Assembly: GCA_903853735.1 (NCBI GenBank)
Contig: CAINUH010000132.1
Span: 1 to 8,160 of the forward strand
Origin: an uncultured Desulfomonile sp.
Lineage (GTDB): Bacteria; Desulfobacterota; Desulfomonilia; Desulfomonilales; Desulfomonilaceae
Direction of reading: 5' to 3'
DNA: 8,160 nt
Position numbers and translations under genes: made by a program. Shown here piece by piece: positions 1-6,453 of the stretch. The notes under the pieces are model-generated. The model saw only the letters and a program-made list of their open reading frames with translations, made no database searches and was not told the DNA's origin. Numbering within the stretch: the stretch's first letter is position 1; each line of letters starts with the position of its first letter.

Positions 1-2
1 AG

Positions 3-1055
3 GCTCGAGACAATTTCGTCAAAGCAAAGGACCTTGATACATGTCCCCTGAGATGCATCTCCGCTATAGAGGACCAAATAGTGAAAATAGCTCGAGAGAA
101 TCACGTGTCTTTTGTTCCCTTCAAGGAGTTCGTTGAGAAGCGGGCAACACATATCGGCGACCAATCAGGCATTCCTGGTAACGAAAGCTTCCTGGACCAC
201 GTGCATCCCACGATCGAACTGCACCAATTACTCGCTGGATTGCTTCTGGACAAAATGGTCGATCAGCGGCTGATAAAGGCATCTCGGACGCTTTCCGGAG
301 AGGATCGTTTAGCCATATTCGACAGTGGAATGAAATCTTTCGATGCCCACTTTTTGGCCCTCAGAGATTTTAACCTGGCAAAGACTCTCAAGTGGGCAGG
401 GAAGGCTGAAGAAGCAAGGGAAGCGCTTTTAAGAGCCGCTGAGAAAATGGATGACAGCCCTGAAATACATAAAATGCTCGGAAGCTTCTATTTGGACGAC
501 CAGCGTTATAACGAAGCCATCCAAGAGTATAGTCGGGCATTATCGCTGTCAGGGAACGATCCCCAGATGGAATTTGATCTGGCGGTCGTATTCTACAAGT
601 CCGGCCTAACTGGAAAAGCTGTTGATGTATATGAAAGGCTCCTGAAGAGCAATCATAACATGCCGGAAGTCTTTTCAAACCTTGGGATGATTTATCTTGA
701 GAGCGGCAGGGTTGAAGACGCCCTACAGGTCATAACAAGCGGCATGCAAGAGAACCCGGACCATTCGGGATTGTTCGCCCCGTATGCTCTGGCTCTCGCC
801 GTTTCGGGTAGAGCTTTGGAGGCTACTCCGTGGATGCTCAAGGCCGTGCAGGCTGAACCGGGAGATGCGAACCATCTGTACAATCTGGCCGGAATGTACG
901 CCTTGACCGGAAGCATTCCTGATGCTGTAACAAGCCTTAATCTGGCAGTGGATAAGGGATATTCAAATGTAGAAAAACTCGCCGGCGACGGAATTTTTGA
1001 TTCACTCCGAGAACTTCCTGAATTTCAGAAGATTCTTGGTCGTATTCGGAAATAA
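3..1055 (+). CDS. SGNH/GDSL hydrolase-like domain fused to TPR repeats (5' partial)
   Basis: The reading frame is open from base 3, with no stop before the first possible start (GTG at 81). The 26 upstream codons read as ordinary protein (around AKDLDTCPLR), so the true start is before the window and 81 is not the start. Bases 195-206 encode D-H-V-H in FLDHVHPT. This matches block V of SGNH hydrolases, where Asp and His of DxxH complete the Ser-Asp-His triad; the nucleophilic Ser and the Gly/Asn blocks would lie upstream. From about base 360 to 1000 there are some six 34-residue helical repeats with TPR spacing (for example GSFYLDDQRYNEAIQEYSRA and LGMIYLESGRVEDALQV). The end, FDSLRELPEFQKIL, is a common cap of TPR proteins. 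Such fusions are frequent in Desulfobacterota and are usually thought to act on cell-envelope substrates. The actual substrate cannot be told. The domain calls are fairly firm; the function is inferred. Confidence 0.8.
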   Translation, partial: ARDNFVKAKDLDTCPLRCISAIEDQIVKIARENHVSFVPFKEFVEKRATHIGDQSGIPGNESFLDHVHPTIELHQLLAGLLLDKMVDQRLIKASRTLSGEDRLAIFDSGMKSFDAHFLALRDFNLAKTLKWAGKAEEAREALLRAAEKMDDSPEIHKMLGSFYLDDQRYNEAIQEYSRALSLSGNDPQMEFDLAVVFYKSGLTGKAVDVYERLLKSNHNMPEVFSNLGMIYLESGRVEDALQVITSGMQENPDHSGLFAPYALALAVSGRALEATPWMLKAVQAEPGDANHLYNLAGMYALTGSIPDAVTSLNLAVDKGYSNVEKLAGDGIFDSLRELPEFQKILGRIRK

Positions 1056-1136
1056 ACAGAGGCCGCGAAAATTATTGAAGCTGGTTCCGCAACTATGGTA
1101 AATATTTTATTTGATTGATTGAACCTCAGAAGTGAC

Positions 1137-1140
1137 GGAG
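1137..1140 (+). promoter_or_regulatory. Ribosome binding site choosing ATG 1147
   Basis: GGAG ends six bases before ATG 1147. The alternative GTG at 1132 has no purine-rich stretch at a suitable distance, and it would add five residues in front of a clean signal peptide. Confidence 0.5.
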
Positions 1141-1146
1141 CCCCTG

Positions 1147-1443
1147 ATGCGCTTCTTCATAGTATTTTGTGGTCTGGCAGTCATGTTCGGTAGTTCCGTA
1201 GGAACCTCATCCGCTGAACCCGTTCAGAATATTCGAGGTGTCATCACGGAAGTGGGGGACGGATTCATCTGGTTGGTGGCCGAAAAACGGTCGGAACCTC
1301 AAAGATTCATATTACCGTGGAAAGCAAGATTCATCCCGCCCAAACTCCCGATAAAAGGTGACCACGTTTCGATACTGTACAAAATTAAGGAAGATGGCCC
1401 GGTGATTTACGGTTTGGAATATTTAAAGATACCTCCGGAATGA
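1147..1443 (+). CDS. Small exported protein of unknown function
   Basis: This is a 98-residue protein that I do not recognise. ATG 1147 is preferred over GTG 1132 because GGAG sits six bases upstream and the protein then starts directly with a Sec signal peptide. That peptide has MR, a hydrophobic core (FFIVFCGLAVMFG), and a likely signal peptidase I site after SSA near residue 23. There is no lipobox. The mature part is about 75 residues with alternating hydrophobic positions (GVITEVGDGFIWLVAEK, HVSILYKIKEDG), which suggests a small beta-barrel such as an OB-like fold; this is a guess from pattern only. It probably acts in the periplasm or outside the cell. The stop codon touches the start of the next gene, so the two are likely co-transcribed. 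A shorter alternative is unlikely because it would lose the signal peptide. Confidence 0.6.
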   Translation: MRFFIVFCGLAVMFGSSVGTSSAEPVQNIRGVITEVGDGFIWLVAEKRSEPQRFILPWKARFIPPKLPIKGDHVSILYKIKEDGPVIYGLEYLKIPPE

Positions 1444-1833
1444 ATGGACACAAGCCCAAGCCCAAGATCGTCTGAAAACTTCTCGGGGCCTTTTTGCCAC
1501 TGGCCGGAATCGAAGGTAATGACAGCTATGGAAATACCTACTCTCTTAAAGGCAGGATTTGCCGGATTTGCGATTTGCGTGGGAACCCAGATGCTCGTTT
1601 TTTATTTTGCAGGGAGTTTCCTGACGGTTTCTTACATCTATTTTAGTCGAGTATTCGTTTTGGCGTGTATCTTTTCATTTTTGTTAGCAGACCTGTTTCT
1701 CTACCAAAAGATTCAGGTGTCGCACATACCAAATTCCCAGGTCTTTCTAGTCGGTTGTATCGGAGGATGGCTCAGTGGAATCTTTTTTGGCTTGACGCAA
1801 TTGAAGCGCCTGTTGAGAAAGTTTCTCAAGTGA
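1444..1833 (+). CDS. Small three-helix inner-membrane protein of unknown function
   Basis: The frame starts with ATG 1444 directly after the TGA of the upstream gene, which fits translational coupling. The first 25 residues are polar and rich in Ser and Pro and look less protein-like than the rest. ATG 1519 (after GGAA) or ATG 1528 (after GAAGG) may therefore be the true start, giving about 104 or 101 residues. Three hydrophobic stretches are visible: about residues 36-59 (AGFAGFAICVGTQMLVFYFA), 63-86, and 99-117 (VFLVGCIGGWLSGIFFGL). The short C-terminal tail is strongly basic (LKRLLRKFLK), which points to a cytoplasmic C-terminus. No catalytic motif is visible. With the exported neighbour it may form a small envelope pair. 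No family was recognised. Confidence 0.5.
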   Translation: MDTSPSPRSSENFSGPFCHWPESKVMTAMEIPTLLKAGFAGFAICVGTQMLVFYFAGSFLTVSYIYFSRVFVLACIFSFLLADLFLYQKIQVSHIPNSQVFLVGCIGGWLSGIFFGLTQLKRLLRKFLK

Positions 1834-1888
1834 GTACTGTGCTCACGACAAACTGTGCAGAAACCCTTGACTGTCGTGTCCGCTGTAT

Positions 1889-1917
1889 TTGATACAATAG
1901 AACACGGATTGTATATG
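1889..1917 (+). promoter_or_regulatory. Candidate sigma70 promoter for the acyl-CoA dehydrogenase gene
   Basis: TTGATA (1889-1894) and TATATG (1912-1917) are separated by 17 bases and lie about 60 bases before ATG 1976. An overlapping alternative is TTGACT (1867-1872) with TACAAT (1893-1898), but its spacer of 20 is too long. Which one is used, if either, is inference. Confidence 0.4.
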
Positions 1918-1975
1918 GAAATGTAACGATTTGAGGAGATGGCCATATTTTCGTGTAAAGGGGGAGAGTTAGGAA

Positions 1976-3208
1976 ATGATTCAGTCTCTTTTGACGCCAG
2001 AGCAACTCAAACTTAGGCAAGAGGTCAGGGATTTTGTCAAATGGGTTCCAAGACAGCTATTGCTTGACATGGACTCTGAGAAAGTTCTGTTTCCAAGAGA
2101 ATACCTTGTGGAGGCCGCTGAACGCAACCTTCTGGGTTTGAGGTTCTCTACAGACTACGGAGGGAGAGGTCTTAAATGGACTGACGAGATCGTTGCCATA
2201 GAGGAAATAGGGGTTCTGGGAGCTTCCCTGGCATGTCTGTATTCATTGGTCAGCATAGTCGGCGAGGCCATCCACTTTTTTGGGACCGATCTACAAAAAA
2301 GAAAATATCTCGCGCCGGTACTTAAGGGCGAACTTTTCTGCGCTGAAGCGCTAACGGAACCCAGGGGAGGATCAGACTTCTTCGGCGCCACCACCACAGC
2401 CAGGAAAGAAGGTAATTATTACATTCTCAATGGTCAGAAGCGTTTCGTGGTAGGCGCGCAAGGTGCGGACATTTTCTTAGTTTACGCCAGAACAGATGTG
2501 AATAGTCAGTCTAAGGGCTTGAGTGCGTTTATCGTAGAAAGAGATATGGGGGTCGATACAAAATACGTTTACGGATTGCTGGGAACCCGAGGGGGGGGAG
2601 CAGGCAGGCTAGTGTTCAGGGAAACCAAGGTGCCCGCCGAGAATCTCGTCTGGCAGGAAAATAAGGGAGGAGATGTCTTTCACCAGATGATGATTCCAGA
2701 GCGCATGACTACTGCTGCTGGGGCAGTGGGGTCTGCTCGAGCGGCTCTGGAAATAGCCGGAAGATACAGTGACCGCAGAAAGGCTTTCGGCCAGAAGATT
2801 AGGGAGTTTGAAGGCGTAAACTTCAAGATTGCGGACAGCATCACCAAGCTGGATGCTGCACGATCTCTCGCCTTTGCTGCAGCCTCGGCTGTAGACAGTC
2901 TGGGCAGTACGGGCTATACGAGAAGACTGGTATCGGAAGCAAAAAAATTCTCTTCGGATTCTGCATGGGAAATAATAAATGATTCAATGCAGATTTTGGG
3001 AGGGATAGGTTACACGAATGTATATCCGGTCGAGAAACTGCTCAGAGACTTAAGGCTTATGATGATTTGGACGGGAACAAACGAAGTCATGAATCTGATC
3101 ATCCAGCATGAATACTATAAGGAAGTCTTGAAAATAGATTCAAGCATCCGGGACGCTGAAAGTGATGCAGCGGAAGCATTTGCCGAAGATGAAAAAATCT
3201 ACGAGTGA
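1976..3208 (+). CDS. Acyl-CoA dehydrogenase, FAD-dependent, with the catalytic Glu at the IVD/LCAD position
   Basis: This 410-residue protein has the full length of the acyl-CoA dehydrogenase family, which forms the alpha,beta double bond of acyl-CoA with FAD and passes electrons to ETF. The start is supported by GGGGAG nine bases upstream. The N-terminal helical domain spans about residues 1-120. The flavin/substrate signature LTEPRGGSD is at 126-134, the beta domain runs to about 235, and the C-terminal helical domain has RRKAFGQKI (267-275) and GGIGY (342-346). At the position of MCAD Glu376 (YEGT) the protein has Trp-Thr-Gly-Thr, so Thr366 replaces the usual base. A Glu is present at 242 in [12 protein letters not shown], the helix-G position used by isovaleryl-CoA and long-chain dehydrogenases. 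It is therefore probably active, with a long or branched substrate possible. The acidic tail (about 388-410) is extra. The ligase and deacylase genes downstream support a role in acid activation and oxidation. Confidence 0.88.
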   Translation: MIQSLLTPEQLKLRQEVRDFVKWVPRQLLLDMDSEKVLFPREYLVEAAERNLLGLRFSTDYGGRGLKWTDEIVAIEEIGVLGASLACLYSLVSIVGEAIHFFGTDLQKRKYLAPVLKGELFCAEALTEPRGGSDFFGATTTARKEGNYYILNGQKRFVVGAQGADIFLVYARTDVNSQSKGLSAFIVERDMGVDTKYVYGLLGTRGGGAGRLVFRETKVPAENLVWQENKGGDVFHQMMIPERMTTAAGAVGSARAALEIAGRYSDRRKAFGQKIREFEGVNFKIADSITKLDAARSLAFAAASAVDSLGSTGYTRRLVSEAKKFSSDSAWEIINDSMQILGGIGYTNVYPVEKLLRDLRLMMIWTGTNEVMNLIIQHEYYKEVLKIDSSIRDAESDAAEAFAEDEKIYE

Positions 3209-3250
3209 GCAGACGGTTTGAGTACATATTTCAAGAGATCCTGATTTTTT

Positions 3251-3287
3251 CGTGGGCTTGATGTGCTATACTGTCTTCAAACCCACG
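3251..3287 (+). promoter_or_regulatory. Extended -10 promoter candidate inside an inverted repeat
   Basis: TGC-TATACT (3264-3272) is a good extended -10; the matching -35 region (around 3244-3249) is only a run of T. It lies in the loop of an 11-bp inverted repeat with one mismatch: CGTGGGCTTGA (3251-3261) and TCAAACCCACG (3277-3287). The repeat could be an operator or could fold in RNA. The promoter call is inference. Confidence 0.35.
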
Positions 3288-3295
3288 GAGGTTAA

Positions 3296-3403
3296 TTGAA
3301 CACGGATTGCTCGGCGAAGGGATTCTCCCTTGGATGTTTCAGGGCCCTTTGCCGCGTTTTTTTTGCGGTTGAATCTGTGGTACCAGGGTTAGCTGCAAAA
3401 TGA
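3296..3403 (+). CDS. Possible 35-residue leader peptide overlapping the deacylase start
   Basis: GGAGG (3287-3291) is one of the strongest ribosome sites in the window, and the only start near it is TTG 3296, four bases on. The frame runs 35 codons and ends at TGA 3401-3403, overlapping ATG 3400 of the deacylase gene by ATGA, the classic arrangement for translational coupling. The deacylase itself has only AGGG eleven bases upstream, so it may depend on this coupling. The peptide (LNTDCSAKGF... ending PGLAAK) matches nothing I know and contains no run of one amino acid. The whole 3312-3364 terminator-like hairpin lies inside it. It may be a regulatory leader or a chance frame, since TTG starts are rare. 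Confidence 0.25.
   Translation: MNTDCSAKGFSLGCFRALCRVFFAVESVVPGLAAK
3312..3364 (+). terminator. Rho-independent terminator or attenuator in the deacylase leader
   Basis: CGGCGAAGGG (3312-3321) can pair with CCCTTTGCCG (3345-3354), ten pairs with one G-U. Two bases later comes a run of eight T (3357-3364). A shorter competing hairpin is AAGGGA (3317-3322) with TCCCTT (3326-3331), which uses the same left arm. It either ends transcripts from the acyl-CoA dehydrogenase gene or acts as an attenuator before the deacylase gene. Confidence 0.6.
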
Positions 3404-4452
3404 AACAGAGAAAAGCTCTTAAAGTAGGGGTAGTTCGCGATGACAGATTCATGTTGCATTGGACCGGTTTAGTACACCCTGAGCGACCTAGCCGACTAAA
3501 AGCTATCTACAAGATGCTGGACAAAGATTTTGAGTCAACCCTCATCAATATTCAACCTGAGCTTGCTACACTCGAACAGATCGAACTTGTTCACACTCCT
3601 ACTTATGTCAGAAAAGTGCTTAGGACCGCGGAACGAGAATTTACCAATCTTGCCCCAGATACTCCAGTATGTTCCAAATCTTATTTAGCAGCTCTGCTGG
3701 CGGTGGGGGGATGTATAAAGGGTCTGCAGGCTTTGCTTTCCGGTCGATGCGACGTATGCTTCGCACTGGTAAGGCCGCCCGGCCATCATGCGCAGCCAGA
3801 CAGGGCAGGAGGTTTCTGTATTTTCAACAATCTCGGTGTCACAGCACGCTTTGCAATGGAGCGATACGGATTTAGTCGTATCTTGATATTTGACTGGGAC
3901 ATTCACCACGGTAACGGGATCCAGGATTTGTTCTATGGCGACAAGGAAGTCATGTATGTTTCAACCCACTACAGAGGTTGGTACCCCCCCACGGGAGAAT
4001 GGGGTGAAACAGGTACAGGGGATGGATTAGGCTACACAATCAACTTGCCTCTGCCCAAAAACATTCAAGACGCTGATCTCGTGTACCTCTGTTCAAAGGT
4101 GCTTGGTCTTGTCATGAAGAATTACAGGCCGGATCTCATCCTTGCGGCAGCAGGATTTGATGGTCATAGCGACGACCCCTTGGGGCGGACTCACCTCACA
4201 GAGGTTTCCTACAAGCGACTGACAGAACTACTATTGAATTTCCGAGAGGCTGGGGGTAACCTTCCTTTACTTCTCGCATTGGAAGGGGGATATCATTTGC
4301 CGTCACTTGTTAGTTCCGTCAAGGCTGTTCTTGAAGTATTGACACGGGTAGACGGCGCTTGTGGTTCCAGTTTTCCCAGGACGGATTTGGGCGAGAAACT
4401 TTTCGAAGAAGCTTGTCAAATACATAGGGAATATCACGTGTGGACCGATTAA
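3400..4452 (+). CDS. Zinc-dependent histone deacetylase family deacylase (AcuC/HDAC-like)
   Basis: This 350-residue protein is a complete member of the arginase/deacetylase fold that removes acetyl or other acyl groups from lysines or polyamines. The start motif GLVHPERPSRL is at residues 23-33. RPPGHHA (125-131) supplies the His129-His130 pair. The zinc ligands are Asp167 and His169 in DWDIHHGNG, and Asp254 in GFDGHSDDP. The catalytic Tyr298 is in EGGYHL, matching HDAC8 Tyr306, so all key residues are present. Typical bacterial relatives are AcuC, which deacetylates acetyl-CoA synthetase, and acetylpolyamine amidohydrolases. ATG 3400 is the first start after an in-frame stop at 3370. Its ribosome site is weak and it overlaps the stop of a possible leader frame. 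The ligase gene 116 bases downstream suggests a target in acyl-CoA metabolism, but that ligase lacks the usual target lysine. The exact substrate is unknown. Confidence 0.9.
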   Translation: MKQRKALKVGVVRDDRFMLHWTGLVHPERPSRLKAIYKMLDKDFESTLINIQPELATLEQIELVHTPTYVRKVLRTAEREFTNLAPDTPVCSKSYLAALLAVGGCIKGLQALLSGRCDVCFALVRPPGHHAQPDRAGGFCIFNNLGVTARFAMERYGFSRILIFDWDIHHGNGIQDLFYGDKEVMYVSTHYRGWYPPTGEWGETGTGDGLGYTINLPLPKNIQDADLVYLCSKVLGLVMKNYRPDLILAAAGFDGHSDDPLGRTHLTEVSYKRLTELLLNFREAGGNLPLLLALEGGYHLPSLVSSVKAVLEVLTRVDGACGSSFPRTDLGEKLFEEACQIHREYHVWTD

Positions 4453-4554
4453 GAGCGCAAGAACGTCAGGGCTCGCGGATACCAAATGGCTGGTGATTTA
4501 TGCGCGAAGCCTGAAATGATATTAACATCCCTGCATAAAATGATGCTGAAATTT

Positions 4555-4559
4555 GGGAG
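4555..4559 (+). promoter_or_regulatory. Ribosome binding site for the acyl-CoA ligase gene
   Basis: GGGAG lies nine bases before ATG 4569 and supports that start. The preceding spacer (4453-4554) shows no convincing promoter or terminator, so the ligase gene may share a transcript with the deacylase gene. Confidence 0.5.
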
Positions 4560-4568
4560 ATAGAGACG

Positions 4569-6296
4569 ATGATTAAGGCTAGGATACCTCCGGAAAATCC
4601 TGACGGTAATCTCCGGTCGTACGCAGAGGAATACAAGAATTTTTCGTGGACAGAAGTCGAGAAAGAGTTTACGTGGCACTCAACAGGCAACCTCAATATT
4701 GTTCACGAAGCAGTGGATCGCTGGGCACAAGACGAAAAAAAGGGAAAGCACACGGCCCTCATTTTCGAGAAGGCCGGAAGGGTCAAGACTTTCACTTATT
4801 GTGACATAAAAGATATCTCCTGCCAGTGGGCAAATCTTCTTACCGAACATGGCTTTGCCTTTGGAGACAGGATTTTTGTCTTCTTGCCGTCTTGTCCGGA
4901 GTTTTTCTTTTCCATGCTTGCGTGTGCCCGGCTGGGTATCATTTGCTGCGTACTTTTTCCCACCTTGGGTTACGACGAGATTGAGGTCCGACTTCAGAAT
5001 GCAAAACCGAGGGGAATAATTACCCATCCTGACATGTTCGAGCGGCTTCCGCAGCATGCTATGACCACCGTGGAACACGTTTTCTTGACTGAAGGTCCAA
5101 GGCTTGATCTTTTCCCAAGCGAGATAGTAGTGCAAAGCGTCCTCCATGAGATGCCCAAGCGAAGTTCCACTCGGTGGGTAGACAAGTCGACTCCGCTCTA
5201 TTTGCTTTACACAACATCGGGTTCCACTGGTCCTCCCAAAGGGGTTATTCATTCGCATGGAGACATGGTAGGGCATTTGATCACCGGGAAATACGTGCTG
5301 GACCTCAGAGATGATTCCATAATCTGGACAGACGGTGGGGATCCAGGCTGGGTCACGGGTATTGTTTACGGAATGTATGCACCTTTTTTGAGCGGCATCA
5401 CCTCAGTCGTCCAAGGTGATCAGTTTTCAGCTTCAAGCTGGTACAGAACTTTGGAGCGGTACAAAATTTCGGTCTGGTACACCACTCCTCGAACAATCAC
5501 AAGGCTCATGGAAGCCGGAGAAGACCTTGCGAAAAGGTATGATTTTTCTCATCTTCGGCATCTTTCCACAGTTGGTGAAGCATTGAGCCCCGAACAATTC
5601 TATTGGGCGAAAGACACACTAAAACATGCCCCTCACGACACGTGGTGGATGACCGAAACAGGCATGATTTGTGTCGCCAATTTCCCCTCCGTTAGCATTA
5701 GACCCGGCAGCATGGGAAAACCTGTTCCAGGCCTGGAGGCAGCAATCCTTGACGAACAGGGGGAGCCATTACCGGAGTTCTCAATAGGGGAACTGGGGCT
5801 AAGGGCAGGCTGGCCTGCAATGATGACAGGGCTATGGGGGGATGATCCCAGATACAAAAATTATTTCAGTCCTAACAACTGGTTTCTCACCGGCGACATG
5901 GTGACAAGGGATGAACACGGCTACTATTATCACCAGGGCCGCAACGACGATCTGATCAAGCTCGGTCAAAGAGATACCGGCCCCTACGAAGTCGAACAAG
6001 TTCTGTCCTTGCATCAGGCAGTAGCAGAAGCCGTTGCAATTTCCGTAAGACCGAGCACCGAGAACCCCTCTTTCAAGGCATTTATCAGGATAAAGAAAGG
6101 GTTTACCCCTTCAAAGAGACTCAACCTGGAGATCAAGAATTTCGTCAAGGCAAACTTTACGCCGGAAATCCCCTTGTCGGAAATCGTGTTTCTGGATGAA
6201 CTACCAAAAACGAGATCAGGAATATTATTGCGCCGTGTCCTTGAGGCGCGTGATCTGGGAGTGCCAAGCGGAGATCCCAGCAAATTGGAGGGATGA
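4569..6296 (+). CDS. AMP-forming acyl-CoA synthetase, AcsA-like, lacking the C-terminal catalytic lysine
   Basis: This 575-residue protein has the size and order of AcsA-type acetate or short-chain acyl-CoA ligases (ANL superfamily), which make acyl-AMP and then acyl-CoA. The phosphate-binding loop is TTSGSTGPPKG (215-225). DPGWVTG (258-264) and VWYTTPRTI (302-310) are close to acetyl-CoA synthetase sequences. WWMTETG (359-365) is the A5 motif, with the Trp that narrows the acyl pocket in Acs. FLTGDM (439-444) is A7, and QGRNDDLIK (456-464) leads to the hinge. Two departures are clear. The A8 stretch, usually like SGERVGPFE, reads LGQRDTGPYE. The A10 motif, usually PKTRSGK, reads PKTRSGI (Ile552), so the lysine needed for adenylation is absent. 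No frameshift or internal stop is seen. It may be impaired in adenylation, may run only the thioester half-reaction, or may have a new role. Confidence 0.87.
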   Translation: MIKARIPPENPDGNLRSYAEEYKNFSWTEVEKEFTWHSTGNLNIVHEAVDRWAQDEKKGKHTALIFEKAGRVKTFTYCDIKDISCQWANLLTEHGFAFGDRIFVFLPSCPEFFFSMLACARLGIICCVLFPTLGYDEIEVRLQNAKPRGIITHPDMFERLPQHAMTTVEHVFLTEGPRLDLFPSEIVVQSVLHEMPKRSSTRWVDKSTPLYLLYTTSGSTGPPKGVIHSHGDMVGHLITGKYVLDLRDDSIIWTDGGDPGWVTGIVYGMYAPFLSGITSVVQGDQFSASSWYRTLERYKISVWYTTPRTITRLMEAGEDLAKRYDFSHLRHLSTVGEALSPEQFYWAKDTLKHAPHDTWWMTETGMICVANFPSVSIRPGSMGKPVPGLEAAILDEQGEPLPEFSIGELGLRAGWPAMMTGLWGDDPRYKNYFSPNNWFLTGDMVTRDEHGYYYHQGRNDDLIKLGQRDTGPYEVEQVLSLHQAVAEAVAISVRPSTENPSFKAFIRIKKGFTPSKRLNLEIKNFVKANFTPEIPLSEIVFLDELPKTRSGILLRRVLEARDLGVPSGDPSKLEG

Positions 6297-6453
6297 CATG
6301 TATCGGCGTCATTCCTCCAATGACGTCGGGTTCCCCTAATTTAGAGTACTGGACTTCCGCTTTCAGCAACCGTGCCGGATATACCACATTGGGCACTTTT
6401 CTGGCCTGGATTGACATGTAAATGTCGTTAAGATCTGACAAATCGATTTTCAT
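6157..6453 (-). pseudogene. Minus-strand frame with a good start, probably a truncated gene
   Basis: ATG at 6453 on the minus strand is preceded by AAAGGA at seven bases, a good ribosome site. The first 52 or so codons (6453-6298) read as plausible protein: MKIDLSDLNDIYMSIQARK, then YPARLLKAEV and PDVIGGMTPIHV. After that the frame runs into the antisense of the ligase gene and stops at 6157, where the sequence loses protein character. This looks like the surviving N-terminus of a gene cut off at about 6297. The spacing of LLKAE and PDVIGGM faintly resembles the N-terminus of Rnk/GreA-like factors (LEAEL, PDVVTMNS), but that is a by-eye guess. Upstream on the same strand (6430-6600) there are further short frames ending in QVMKGSKDEN and HDVYEIKK that may be remnants of neighbours. 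It could also be chance. Confidence 0.3.
6304..6328 (+). terminator. Hairpin right after the ligase stop, without a T run
   Basis: CGGCGTCATT (6304-6313) and AATGACGTCG (6319-6328) pair over ten positions with one G-T wobble around a five-base loop, CCTCC. It starts eight bases after the ligase stop. No T run follows on either strand, so it may be a transcript-end stabiliser or a factor-dependent terminator. On the minus strand the loop reads GGAGG. Confidence 0.4.

Noticed and set aside
1075..1104. TTGAAG with TAAATA as a promoter for the small exported protein gene
   Set aside because: The spacing of 18 is possible but TAAATA is a poor -10 and the region is simply AT-rich.
1815..1846. GAGAAAGTTTCTC and GTGAG...CTCAC as a terminator after the membrane protein gene
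   Set aside because: The first is a coding palindrome with a one-base loop, the second has only five pairs, and no T run follows.
4680..5276. 198-codon open frame on the minus strand inside the ligase gene
   Set aside because: It is antisense to well-conserved ligase motifs and has no protein-like character; a shadow frame.
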